A DNA stretch of 10,518 nt from DASWHD01 sp036393335 (GTDB lineage Bacteria; CG2-30-53-67; CG2-30-70-394). Shown in pieces: positions 1 through 6,042 of this stretch. The position numbers and the translations under genes are program-made. The notes under the pieces were generated by a model. That model was not told where the DNA came from. It was given only the letters and a program-made list of their open reading frames with translations, and ran no database searches. Each line of letters opens with the position of its first letter. Within the stretch, counting starts at the first letter, position 1. The DNA is taken from positions 1 to 10,518 of the forward strand of contig DASWHD010000020.1 of the NCBI GenBank assembly GCA_036393335.1. The letters are read 5' to 3'.

Positions 1-30
1 GTGAGGTGGACCCCATTTCTTTGGACACGT
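1..30 (+). repeat. Left terminal inverted repeat of an IS3-type element (probable)
   Basis: The first bases read GTGAGGTGGACCCCATTTCT and continue to TTGGACACG. A TG start with a run of C and a TTTGGACA tail is typical of the terminal inverted repeats of many IS3-family elements. A transposase orfA starts 17 bases downstream in the matching orientation, as expected for a left end. The right end and any target duplication are outside the window or lost, so the boundary is inferred. Confidence 0.5.
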
Positions 31-46
31 ATTAGGAGCGGAACCC

Positions 47-400
47 ATGTCCAAGGAGATCAACGAAATGGAGAAGAGCGTGGAGGCGAAGCTGGGTTCG
101 GCTCGGGGGGAAGCGGAGGGAGCCCGTAGGGCGACCGGAGCTTCCCCCCGAGCCGCGGTCGGGCCGCTGGGCCCGGGCCAGCGCTGGAGCCTGCGGCGCA
201 AACGGGAGGGGGTGCTCCGGCTCTTGCGCGGGGAGTGGATCGACGCTCTGTCCCGCGAGTTGGGGGTCGAGATCGACCGGCTGGAAGCCTGGCATAAGCC
301 GGCGCTGGCGAGCCTCGATGCGGGTCTACGCCACCGCAGGGATACGCTTCGAGCAGGGAGACCTGGACGCGGCCATGAAGCGCATCGGGGAGGTTTTGGG
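47..400 (+). pseudogene. IS3-type transposase orfA remnant (frameshifted, truncated)
   Basis: The reading frame opens at ATG 47 behind AGGAG at a good distance and gives a basic helix-turn-helix protein of the IS3 orfA kind: RWSLRRKREGVLRLLRGE, then DALSRELGVEIDRLEAW, then ALASLDAGLR. This is the DNA-binding subunit that normally works with the orfB DDE integrase. After about base 345 the family-like sequence (GDLDAAMKRIGEV) continues in a different frame, so there is a frameshift near 340-360. The match ends near 395-400, where sequence of an IS1182 transposase on the opposite strand begins. No orfB follows. The copy is therefore dead. The long open frame that runs on to base 988 is only an accidental extension across the second element. 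Family assignment is by recognition of the motif pattern. Confidence 0.7.
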
Positions 401-946
401 CATCCGCCTGCTCGGCCAGCGCCAGCAATCCCGCCACCTCCGCTTGGAGCTGGGCTTCCAGACGGTCGGCATACCCCCAGCTCAGCGCCTTGTGGCGGCT
501 GGTGTTGGCCTGGGTCTTGGTCCCATCCAGGCTCACCTGGCGAGAGCCGCAGCAGCTTCAGCTCGCCGGCCAGCTCCAACAGCTGCACGAACCAGCGGCT
601 CCAGCTCCGAAAGGAAGCGCCGGCGGAAGGTGGCAATGGTGTCGTGGTCCGGGTGGGTGTTGGCGGCGAGATACCGGAAGGCCACCGAGTCGTAGGTGGC
701 CCGTTCGATCTTCCGGCTGGAAAACACGCCGGTGGCATAGCCGTAGAACAGCAGCGCCAACAGCACCCCCGGATGGTGCGCCTGGGAGCCGCGACCCCGG
801 TAGGCCGCCTCCAGCGGACGCAGGTCCAGGTGCTCCACCGCGTCGGCCACAAACCGCGCCAGGTGGTCTTCCGGAAGCCACTCCTGCACCGACGGTGGGA
901 ACAGAAACGGCGTCTCGCGATCCGCCACGATGAAACGACTGCCCAT
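385..946 (-). pseudogene. IS1182-type transposase, N-terminal part (frameshifted, truncated)
   Basis: The start is ATG at 946, behind GGGAGGAG. The first segment has the N-terminal signature of IS1182-group transposases: FLFPPSVQEWLPEDHLARFV, then VEHLDLRPL, GVLLALLFYGYATGVFSSRK, and DHDTIATFRRRFLSELEPL. Family sequence then continues in other frames as FVQLLELAGELKLLRL and QVSLDGTKTQANTSRHKALS followed by WGYADRLEAQLQAEVAGLLA. There are thus at least two frameshifts, near 590 and near 535-548. The match stops around 385-395 (ALAEQADAQNLPDA). The catalytic DDE domain, which should follow, is missing and replaced by the IS3 remnant. It is a non-functional fragment. Sequence from 950 to about 1000 may hold the terminal repeat of this element, but I cannot define it. 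Confidence 0.8.
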
Positions 947-1081
947 CACTCCTCCCGGGTGAGGTGTACTGAACCCGCGTCAGTTTAACGCTCAGGACCC
1001 CCAATCCGTCTCGAAAGTCCGACAGCCTCCTAGGAAGGCCCGCCTGCAACGCTGCCCAGGATCCACGATAGTCCCGGAGCC

Positions 1082-1134
1082 TTGTCTCAATTTTGAACGA
1101 TGTATATCTCAAGTTGAGACAAACCTTTTCTCAA
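1082..1134. promoter_or_regulatory. Phased TCTCAA repeat array with internal palindrome
   Basis: TCTCAA occurs at 1085-1090, 1107-1112 and 1129-1134, each copy exactly 22 bases after the last. The middle copy is half of a perfect inverted repeat TCTCAA-G-TTGAGA (1107-1119). The first copy forms a larger inverted repeat, TTGTCTCAA (1082-1090) with TTGAGACAA (1114-1122). A spacing of about two helical turns places the sites on one face of the DNA, which fits an operator for a dimeric or oligomeric regulator. The array lies 67-119 bases upstream of the -35 element of the peroxidase promoter. The alternative is a terminal repeat of the neighbouring insertion sequence. The regulator is unknown. 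Confidence 0.4.
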
Positions 1135-1200
1135 CTTCGATCAATCGCCCCAAAGAGAGGGGCCTTGAGGTGGGGGTAGGAGAGAGGAATTGCCAAGATC

Positions 1201-1229
1201 TTGATGGCCGAACTTTTTGTTTCTATAAG
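1201..1229 (+). promoter_or_regulatory. Probable sigma-70 promoter of the di-haem peroxidase gene
   Basis: TTGATG (1201-1206), a 17-base spacer and TATAAG (1224-1229) match the -35/-10 consensus at 4 of 6 and 5 of 6 positions. The stretch is AT-rich against a GC-rich background. Transcription would start near 1236 and yield a leader of about 225 bases that contains the first copy of the direct repeat before the peroxidase start at 1463. Confidence 0.5.
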
Positions 1230-1327
1230 ACCGATTATCCAAAACGGGGTACGGAGCCCGGATTTTCCCAGGGCTGGCACCGTGTCTGCTTGGGAGGAGA
1301 TTGAAAGGGGACTCGGGTGCGGGTTCT

Positions 1328-1450
1328 GAAAGGCCAGCCGTCCACGGAAGGGCTCCCACTCCCTCAGTTTGCCGTAGCACCCCACGATCACAAACGCTGG
1401 CAATCGCCTTTGTGGCCAACCCAGGAAAAGTAATTTCCTATCCGTTAGAA
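1328..1450. repeat. Direct repeat copy 1 (about 120 bp) before the peroxidase gene
   Basis: From GAAAGGCCAGCC at 1328 this segment matches 2844-2970 in the same orientation. The first 99 bases align without gaps at 95 positions by eye. The rest (ATTTCCTATC, GTTAGAA) aligns with small gaps. The copy ends just before the ribosome binding site of the peroxidase gene. It contains short self-complementary pieces, such as AGGAAA...TTTCCT at 1423-1439 and TTGCC...GGCAA. Both copies happen to be open on the minus strand, but three of the codon differences change the residue, so I do not read it as a gene. It is a short repeat of unknown family, the size of ERIC-like elements. Confidence 0.85.
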
Positions 1451-1462
1451 AGGTCGAAAGTC

Positions 1463-2770
1463 ATGACAACCAGATCCTTTTCCATCATTTTTTCCGCGGC
1501 ACTGGTTTGGGCGACGGGTGCCGTAGCGCAAGATCTCACGCCCATGGAGCAGTTGGGAAAGAATCTGTTCTTCGACAAGATTTCCAGCCCGTCAAAAGCG
1601 ATGTCGTGTGCCACCTGCCACGCTCCCGCCGGGGGCTGGACCGGCACATTTGCGGGCATCAATCAGCACGGCTCCGTGTATCGCGGGGCGGACCCGCAAC
1701 GGTTCGGCAACCGCAAGCCACCGACTTCGGCGTATGCGTCGTTCAGCCCGGTGTTCCACCTGGACGAGTCGAGCGGCGAGTTCGTCGGGGGCGTGTTCTG
1801 GGACGGACGCGCGACCGGCGAACGGCTGGGCAGCCCCGTGGCCGAGCAGGCGTTGGGCCCACCCCTGAACCCGGTCGAGCAGAACATGCCGAGTGCGCAG
1901 GCAGTTTGCGAGCAGGTCGCCAAATCCAAGTACGCCGGCCTGTTCGAGGAGGTCTGGGGCCCCGGTTCGCTGGATTGCAGCGACTCGGGCATCGCGGACA
2001 CCTATGACCGGATCGGCTTGTCGATCGGCGCGTATGAGGCCTCCAGTGAAGTCAACCCGTTCAGCTCAAGGTTCGACGATTATTGGTCGGCGTGCATCGC
2101 AGCGGGCAACGATCCGGAGGATTGCGGTAAGGCCGAGGGCGACAAGGCCGTTCTGGACCCGCTCAGCATCCTGACGGACCAGGAATTCGACGGGCTGATC
2201 GAGTTCGGCGAGTACTGCTCAGCCTGCCATATCAGCCACGAATTCGGACCGGGCGGAACGTCGCCGCTGTTCACGGACTTCACGTTTGAGAACATCGGTG
2301 TTCCGAAGAATCCGGAGAACCCGTTCTACGATATGGACGAGGTGTTCCTGGCCGATGGCACGCCGATCAATCCGCTGGGGGACGCCTGGATCGACTTCGG
2401 CCTGGGAGATTTTCTGCGAACGCGGCCGGAGTGGGCGCACCTGGCGTTTGACAACGACGGCAAGCAGAAAGTCCCGACGCTGCGGAACGTGGCCGCCGGG
2501 CTCGGCAAGGGATGGCCGAAGGCTTTCATGCATAATGGTGTCTTCAAGACCCTCAAAGAGGTGGTGCACTTCTACAACACACGCGATGTACCCGAGGAGG
2601 GCTGGGCACCACCGGAGGTGGATCGCAATGTCAACCGCGACATCCTCGAGGGTAAGCCGCTGGGTAACCTCGAGCTGAGCCAGGAGGCGGAAGACGCGAC
2701 CGTCGCGTTTCTCAAGACGCTCACCGATCGCGGGGTGCCTGGTCCGCCGATCGGCGTCATCAAAAAGTAG
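1463..2770 (+). CDS. Periplasmic di-haem cytochrome c peroxidase (MauG/CcpA family)
   Basis: The 435-residue protein begins at ATG 1463, preceded by AGAAAGG. The start is chosen because residues 1-22 form a classic Sec signal peptide with an AVA cleavage site before Q23; the frame is open further upstream but that part is the direct repeat. Two CXXCH haem-binding motifs are present: CATCH at 49-53 and CSACH at 252-256. The C-terminal half carries the family motif KVPTLRNVA followed by FMHNGVFKTLKEVVHFYN (about 336-371), where M356 is a candidate axial ligand. The fold and length fit bacterial di-haem peroxidases, which reduce H2O2 using cytochrome c electrons, or related MauG-type oxidases; the true substrate cannot be told. 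Four extra cysteines (149, 172, 211, 221) could form disulfides. The gene stands alone between two direct repeats, convergent to trmD, at a place where rplS is usually found, which suggests acquisition. Confidence 0.92.
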   Translation: MTTRSFSIIFSAALVWATGAVAQDLTPMEQLGKNLFFDKISSPSKAMSCATCHAPAGGWTGTFAGINQHGSVYRGADPQRFGNRKPPTSAYASFSPVFHLDESSGEFVGGVFWDGRATGERLGSPVAEQALGPPLNPVEQNMPSAQAVCEQVAKSKYAGLFEEVWGPGSLDCSDSGIADTYDRIGLSIGAYEASSEVNPFSSRFDDYWSACIAAGNDPEDCGKAEGDKAVLDPLSILTDQEFDGLIEFGEYCSACHISHEFGPGGTSPLFTDFTFENIGVPKNPENPFYDMDEVFLADGTPINPLGDAWIDFGLGDFLRTRPEWAHLAFDNDGKQKVPTLRNVAAGLGKGWPKAFMHNGVFKTLKEVVHFYNTRDVPEEGWAPPEVDRNVNRDILEGKPLGNLELSQEAEDATVAFLKTLTDRGVPGPPIGVIKK

Positions 2771-2804
2771 ACCGGTTCTTGAATTGACCGCTCTAGGAGC
2801 AACA

Positions 2805-2834
2805 CCGGGGCGCGTCGTCCGAGGCGCGCCCCGG
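2805..2834. terminator. GC-rich hairpin between convergent peroxidase gene and trmD
   Basis: CCGGGGCGCG (2805-2814) and CGCGCCCCGG (2825-2834) form a perfect 10-bp stem around a 10-base loop, 35 bases after the peroxidase stop codon. There is no T-run on either side, so it is not a textbook intrinsic terminator. Its position between convergent genes still makes a terminator or mRNA 3'-end stabiliser the best guess. Confidence 0.55.
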
Positions 2835-2843
2835 CCACCTCCA

Positions 2844-2970
2844 GAAAGGCCAGCCTTCCACGGAAGGGCTCCCACTCCCTCAGTTTGCCCTAGCACCCCA
2901 CGATCACAAACGCTGGCAATCGCCTTCGCGGCCAACCCAGGAAGGGTATTTCCTATCGGTCTAGTTAGAA
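2844..2970. repeat. Direct repeat copy 2 (about 125 bp), abutting the trmD stop codon
   Basis: This is the second copy of the repeat at 1328-1450, offset by 1516 bases, with 95 of 99 identical positions in the core. On the minus strand it forms the 3' untranslated region of trmD, and its last conserved bases (GTTAGAA, 2964-2970) include the trmD stop codon. In this copy CCTTCC-AC-GGAAGG can fold into a tight hairpin, which the first copy has lost through one base change. Confidence 0.85.
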
Positions 2971-3720
2971 CTCCCCGTCGGCGTCCCTCTCCTCGCGTAA
3001 CGCTTGGAGCAGTGCGTGGTCATCATCGGACAGGCTGGCCTGCGCCAGCAGCTCCGGGCGCCGCTCCAGGGTTCGCCGCAGGGCCTCACGGTGGCGCCAG
3101 CGGGCAATTTCCGCGTGGTGGCCGCCGACCAGCACCTCCGGCACGGCGTGGCCCTCGAACTCCCGCGGGCGGGTGTACTGTGGATACTCCAAAAGACCCG
3201 TGGTAAACGACTCTTCCGCCGTGGACTCCGCACCGCCCAACACCCCGGGGAGCAGCCGGCTCACCGCGTCGATCACCGCCAGGGCGGCGATCTCGCCACC
3301 GGACAGCACAAAGTCGCCGAGGGAGACCTCCTCGTCCACCGCGTGGTCCACCACCCGTTGATCGACCCCCTCGTAGCGACCACAGACGAGCAGCAGGGGC
3401 CGCGGGTCGGCCGCATACGCCGCGGCGCGGGCGTGGTCAAAGGGACGGCCGGTGGCGCCGAGGAGCACGACCCGCGGGGCGAACCGCGCACGCAGGTCGC
3501 GGATCGCGGCGAACAGCGGCTCGGGCTTGAGCACCATCCCGGAGCCGCCGCCGAAGGGGTAGTCGTCCACCGTCCGGTGGCGGTCGGTGGTGTAGTCACG
3601 GAGCTGGTGCGCCGTAACGAAAACCACGCCGTTCTCCACGGCCCGGCCCAGGACCCCGATTCCCACCGCGCCGGCGAAGAACCCGGGGAAGAGGGTGAGG
3701 ACGTGAAACGCGCCGCTCAC
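2965..3720 (-). CDS. trmD: tRNA (guanine-37-N1)-methyltransferase TrmD
   Basis: The 251-residue protein methylates N1 of G37 next to the anticodon using S-adenosylmethionine, preventing +1 frameshifts. It is a cytoplasmic dimer of the SPOUT (trefoil-knot) class. Landmarks are FHVLTLFPGFF at the N-terminus, DDYPFGGGSGMVLKPEPL (52-69), LLVCGRYEGVDQRV (110-123) and SLGDFVLSGGE (133-143), which together form the knotted cofactor site. GLLEYPQYTRP (175-185) and the HHAEIARWR helix follow. The start is GTG at 3720, overlapping the rimM TGA by four bases, so translation is probably coupled. One oddity is that the residue aligned with the catalytic Asp of H. influenzae/E. coli TrmD (the D of EDSF) reads Glu170 here (EESF). 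rplS does not follow; the direct repeat and the peroxidase gene do. Confidence 0.96.
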   Translation of the reverse strand: MSGAFHVLTLFPGFFAGAVGIGVLGRAVENGVVFVTAHQLRDYTTDRHRTVDDYPFGGGSGMVLKPEPLFAAIRDLRARFAPRVVLLGATGRPFDHARAAAYAADPRPLLLVCGRYEGVDQRVVDHAVDEEVSLGDFVLSGGEIAALAVIDAVSRLLPGVLGGAESTAEESFTTGLLEYPQYTRPREFEGHAVPEVLVGGHHAEIARWRHREALRRTLERRPELLAQASLSDDDHALLQALREERDADGEF

Positions 3721-4235
3721 TCGACCATCCCCGGCAGTGGCGCCACCACCATGCGCCGGCTCGCCAGATCGACGTCGCGCACCACCTCGCGCGTGGCGGG
3801 CAGGAGCACCTCGCCACGCGGGCCATGCACAACGTAGACGTCCGCGGTACCGGTCTCTACCACGTCGGCCAGCTCCCCCAGGACCTCGCCGGCGACGGTC
3901 TCCACCCGCAGCCCGATCAGGTCCGCCACGTAGTACGCGCCCGCCTCCAGGGGCGGCAGATCGGCCCGCACCATCCAGACCGTGGCGTCACGCAGGTCCG
4001 CGGCCGCCTCGGGTGTGGCGATGCCCTCGAGTACGAGGAGCACGAAAGCGCCCTTGGCCGGTACCACCGAGACCACGCGCCGCGGCGGACCGGCGGGCGC
4101 CTCTCCTCCCCGGGAGAGGTACACCGACACGCCGGGGGCCAGGTCGCCTTCGCTGGAGTAGACCTGCACCCGGACCCGGCCGAGAAGCCCGTGGGGACGC
4201 CCGACGAGGCCGACCTTGACGAACTCCTCGGCCAC
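3717..4235 (-). CDS. rimM: 16S rRNA processing protein RimM
   Basis: RimM binds ribosomal protein S19 and helps the 30S head mature. The N-terminal RimM barrel opens with FVKVGLVGRPHGLLGRVRVQ, the family's G-x-(I/V)-x-x-(P/A)-H-G-(L/I)-x-G motif. The C-terminal PRC-barrel begins around GAYYVADLIGLRV, contains GEVLGELADVVETGTADVYV, and ends with the usual LLPATREVVRDVDLASRRMVV. I chose GTG 4235 because it puts the start directly before the conserved domain (172 residues, normal length). An in-frame ATG at 4283, nine bases after the rpsP stop, would add 16 residues (MAAARLGVADRCGWRT) that do not resemble the family; neither start has a strong ribosome binding site. It lies between rpsP and trmD in the standard operon and overlaps trmD by four bases. 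Confidence 0.92.
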   Translation of the reverse strand: MAEEFVKVGLVGRPHGLLGRVRVQVYSSEGDLAPGVSVYLSRGGEAPAGPPRRVVSVVPAKGAFVLLVLEGIATPEAAADLRDATVWMVRADLPPLEAGAYYVADLIGLRVETVAGEVLGELADVVETGTADVYVVHGPRGEVLLPATREVVRDVDLASRRMVVAPLPGMVE

Positions 4236-4292
4236 CGTACGCCACCCACACCGATCTGCGACCCCGAGCCGGGCCGCCGCCATCGCGGCGGG

Positions 4293-4583
4293 TTACTCCG
4301 CGGCGGGAGAGTCGCCGCTCGCGGCGGGCTGGTTGCCGGCCAGCGGCACACCGGCCTTGCGGAACAGGCTCCGCACCGCCTGACTCGGCTTCGCCCCGCG
4401 GGCGAGCCAGTGGCAGGCGCGCTCGACGTTGACGCGCACGCCCTCCTCGTCGCGGATCGGGTTATAGGTGCCGATCTGCTCGACGAGCCGGCCGTCGCGC
4501 GCCCTGCGGGAGTCGGCGACCACGATCTGGTAGTGGGCCGCCTTCTTTGTCCCACCCCGGGACAGTCGAATCACAACGGACAT
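4293..4583 (-). CDS. rpsP: 30S ribosomal protein S16
   Basis: S16 is a structural protein of the 30S subunit needed for assembly of the body domain. The 96-residue product shows the full family pattern: MSVVIRLSRGGTKKAAHYQI, VVADSRRARDGRLVEQIGTY, NPI, then RACHWLARGAKPSQAVRSLF and RKAG. The last 15 residues (after about GVPLAGNQ) are an Ala/Ser/Glu-rich tail that is variable in the family. ATG 4583 is preceded by AGGAG with a six-base spacer; an upstream in-frame ATG at 4610 is rejected for that reason. It is the first gene of the rpsP-rimM-trmD unit and has its own promoter 56-85 bases upstream. Confidence 0.96.
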   Translation of the reverse strand: MSVVIRLSRGGTKKAAHYQIVVADSRRARDGRLVEQIGTYNPIRDEEGVRVNVERACHWLARGAKPSQAVRSLFRKAGVPLAGNQPAASGDSPAAE

Positions 4584-4610
4584 CGGTTGCTCCTGAACTC
4601 CTCGTGGCAC

Positions 4611-4627
4611 CGCGCCGCGACGGCGCG
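4611..4627. promoter_or_regulatory. Hairpin in the rpsP 5' leader
   Basis: CGCGCCG (4611-4617) and CGGCGCG (4621-4627) make a perfect 7-bp stem with a three-base loop, located between the rpsP promoter and its ribosome binding site. It would form in the mRNA leader. Ribosomal protein operons are often autoregulated through leader structures, but nothing here identifies a ligand; it may be a chance GC-rich hairpin. Confidence 0.3.
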
Positions 4628-4638
4628 GAAGGGGGCGG

Positions 4639-4668
4639 AATGTACAGAAATCACGACGTGCCGGTCAA
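4639..4668 (-). promoter_or_regulatory. Probable sigma-70 promoter of the rpsP operon
   Basis: Read on the minus strand, TTGACC (4668-4663), an 18-base spacer and TACATT (4644-4639) match 5 of 6 and 4 of 6 consensus positions. It sits in the gap between the ferredoxin stop codon and rpsP, so the ribosomal operon can be expressed independently of the ferredoxin gene upstream. Confidence 0.5.
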
Positions 4669-4699
4669 TCATCGGTCGCTCCCGGCGGCGCGGCACCTG

Positions 4700-5068
4700 T
4701 TAACGGCCACCGAATGAGATGCCGCCCGGCGGTGGCGTGGGCATGAGTTGCAGGGCCTCCTCCGGCATGCGGTACTTGTCGACCGGCTGGCCGTTCAGGA
4801 TGTGCGAATCGAAGATCTCCTTCGCCGCATCAGGGCTCTGGATCGAGTACCAGACCGCGTCGGGATAGACGACCACGGCGGTCCCCAGGAGACACGGACC
4901 CAGGCACTTGGTCTCGGAGATGAAGCAGTCGTTGTGCATCATCCGCTTCCCCATCTCTTCGAGGAAGGCATAGAAGATGTGCATCCCGGACTTCTCCGCA
5001 CAGCAGCCGCGCGGATGGCCGGGGGGACGTTGATTGGTGCAGACGAAGATGTGGTGCTTCGGGGGCAT
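4700..5068 (-). CDS. Thioredoxin-fold [2Fe-2S] ferredoxin (Aquifex Fd1-like)
   Basis: The 122-residue protein has the layout of the thioredoxin-like [2Fe-2S] ferredoxins typified by Aquifex aeolicus Fd1. HHIFVCTNQRPPGHPRGCC is at 5-23, and KCLGPCLLGTAVVVYPDAVW is at 54-73. The expected cluster ligands are C10, C23, C55 and C59; C22 and C48 are additional. The tail, with HILNGQPVDKYRMPEEAL, corresponds to the conserved C-terminal helix region. It is a small cytoplasmic electron carrier; the partner cannot be named from context. ATG 5068 follows GAGGAGAG. It is encoded upstream of, and in the same direction as, rpsP, with a promoter between them, so it is probably a separate unit. Confidence 0.9.
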   Translation of the reverse strand: MPPKHHIFVCTNQRPPGHPRGCCAEKSGMHIFYAFLEEMGKRMMHNDCFISETKCLGPCLLGTAVVVYPDAVWYSIQSPDAAKEIFDSHILNGQPVDKYRMPEEALQLMPTPPPGGISFGGR

Positions 5069-5274
5069 CTGGCTCTCCTCTCGGTCACGGACACGACATT
5101 CCCAGATGGGGTCTGGCTGAGTACCACGCGCCCTCGCCTCAACACAATTCGGGGATCAGAGCAGACCCCCACGTCGTTCGGACGATCGCGGCCACTGGAC
5201 AGACGTCATCGCTTTCCCGTCCCATGTCGAGCCGCCGCCCCAGCGTGGGAACGGTCCTTCTCGGCCGAGGGCGG

Positions 5275-5847
5275 TCACTCCGCGATGCGGGGCGCAACCG
5301 CCAGCGGCGCGCTCACCAACAAGCGGCTGACGAGGTCGTCGGAAAAACGGTGCAGGGCGCGATCGATGGCCACCTGGCGGCTGTCCTCCTGCCGCTGCGA
5401 GTCGTCGAACGCCTCGAACTCGTCTGTCAGGACCATCCCCCGGGACTTCCACAGGGTGCGCTGCTCGCCATCTTCCACCACCACGTCGGCGGTGATGCGC
5501 AGGCGGTACTCGGAGACCTGGTCGATGTTCACCAGGCTGATCGGGTCGGTGTCGAATTCCGCCACCACCACCCGCAGGCGCCGCTCTTCCCCCGATCTCA
5601 CCACTCGCGCCCCGCGGCGCAGCAGGGCGTCGATCAGCTCGTTGGTGAACCGCCCTTCGAGGAACGGCTCGCTTGAGTTGTTGAGCACCACCGGCACCCG
5701 CCACCGCTGGTCGCGCACATCCGGACCGCCGGCCCCGAGCCGATAACCACAGCCGGCGGCAACCATCGCCACGGTCAACAGCAGGGGCCACGACCGGAAG
5801 CAGGCGGCACGCCCGGACGGCGGCGTGGCGATGGATGCGTTCACCAT
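5275..5847 (-). CDS. lptE: LPS-assembly lipoprotein, LptE family
   Basis: LptE is the outer-membrane lipoprotein that plugs the LptD barrel and helps insert lipopolysaccharide. Residues 20-32 are a hydrophobic signal followed by a lipobox (AAG-C33), and the mature protein starts CGYRLG, the usual LptE opening. Further family features are LNNSSEPFLEGRFTNELIDA, then LLRRGARVV, the sequence VSEYRLRITADVVVED, and the C-terminal helix with AIDRALHRFSDDLVSRLL. ATG 5847, preceded by GGGAGAG, is preferred over an in-frame ATG at 5883 because it gives a compact signal peptide. The familiar partners leuS and holA are not in the window; the neighbours are a tRNA-Val gene upstream and the ferredoxin downstream. 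The family assignment rests on sequence pattern; it resembles the broad LptE family more than E. coli LptE itself. Confidence 0.8.
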   Translation of the reverse strand: MVNASIATPPSGRAACFRSWPLLLTVAMVAAGCGYRLGAGGPDVRDQRWRVPVVLNNSSEPFLEGRFTNELIDALLRRGARVVRSGEERRLRVVVAEFDTDPISLVNIDQVSEYRLRITADVVVEDGEQRTLWKSRGMVLTDEFEAFDDSQRQEDSRQVAIDRALHRFSDDLVSRLLVSAPLAVAPRIAE

Positions 5848-5920
5848 GCCGCCACTCTCCCACCTCGTCCACGCCGTGTCCACCGGCGCTCGGCGGCACC
5901 GCCGGCGGGGCGAGCGAGGA

Positions 5921-5995
5921 TGGTGGGCGATACTGGGATTGAACCAGTGACCCCTGCCGTGTGAAGGCAGTGCTCTCCCGCTGAGCTAATCGCCC
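5921..5995 (-). tRNA. tRNA-Val (anticodon CAC)
   Basis: The minus strand folds into a complete cloverleaf of 75 bases including the encoded CCA. The acceptor stem is GGGCGAT with ATCGCCC, the D arm is TTAGCTCAGCGGGAGAGC, the anticodon arm is CTGCC-TTCACAC-GGCAG, and the T arm contains GGTTCAATCC. The loop TTCACAC gives anticodon CAC, which reads the valine codon GTG, abundant in this GC-rich genome. The 3' CCA is in the DNA. A promoter lies just upstream. Confidence 0.95.
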
Positions 5996-6012
5996 GCGAC
6001 GCCGGGGCGCGG

Positions 6013-6042
6013 AGCCTAGCACCCGATTTTTTGCCGGGTCAA
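6013..6042 (-). promoter_or_regulatory. Probable promoter of tRNA-Val
   Basis: On the minus strand, TTGACC (6042-6037) is followed after 18 bases by TAGGCT (6018-6013). The -10 match is poor, but the A-tract in the spacer, the short distance to the tRNA (17 bases) and a GC-rich discriminator (CCGCGCC) after the -10 are typical of stable-RNA promoters under stringent control. Confidence 0.4.

Noticed and set aside
1082..1134. CRISPR-like array
   Set aside because: The repeated unit is only six bases, spacers are 16 bases, there are three units, and no cas gene is present.
2844..2935. Minus-strand peptide encoded by both repeat copies (KAIASVCDRGVL...QTEGVGALPW)
   Set aside because: Both copies are open, but the few base differences mostly change residues, neither has a good ribosome binding site, and the frames diverge into unrelated sequence right after the repeat.
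1328..2970. Integron gene cassette with attC sites
   Set aside because: The repeat-gene-repeat layout and a terminal GTTAGAA recall attC, but the GTTRRRY core is not matched, no RYYYAAC partner is present at the other end, the repeat is not a long imperfect palindrome, and no integrase is in the window.
3004..3837. Plus-strand frame opposite trmD and rimM
   Set aside because: It lies wholly over two well-conserved housekeeping genes on the other strand and shows no domain.
5258..5267. CTCGGCCGAG palindrome after lptE as a terminator
   Set aside because: Ten bases with no loop and no T-run; expected often by chance in DNA this rich in GC.
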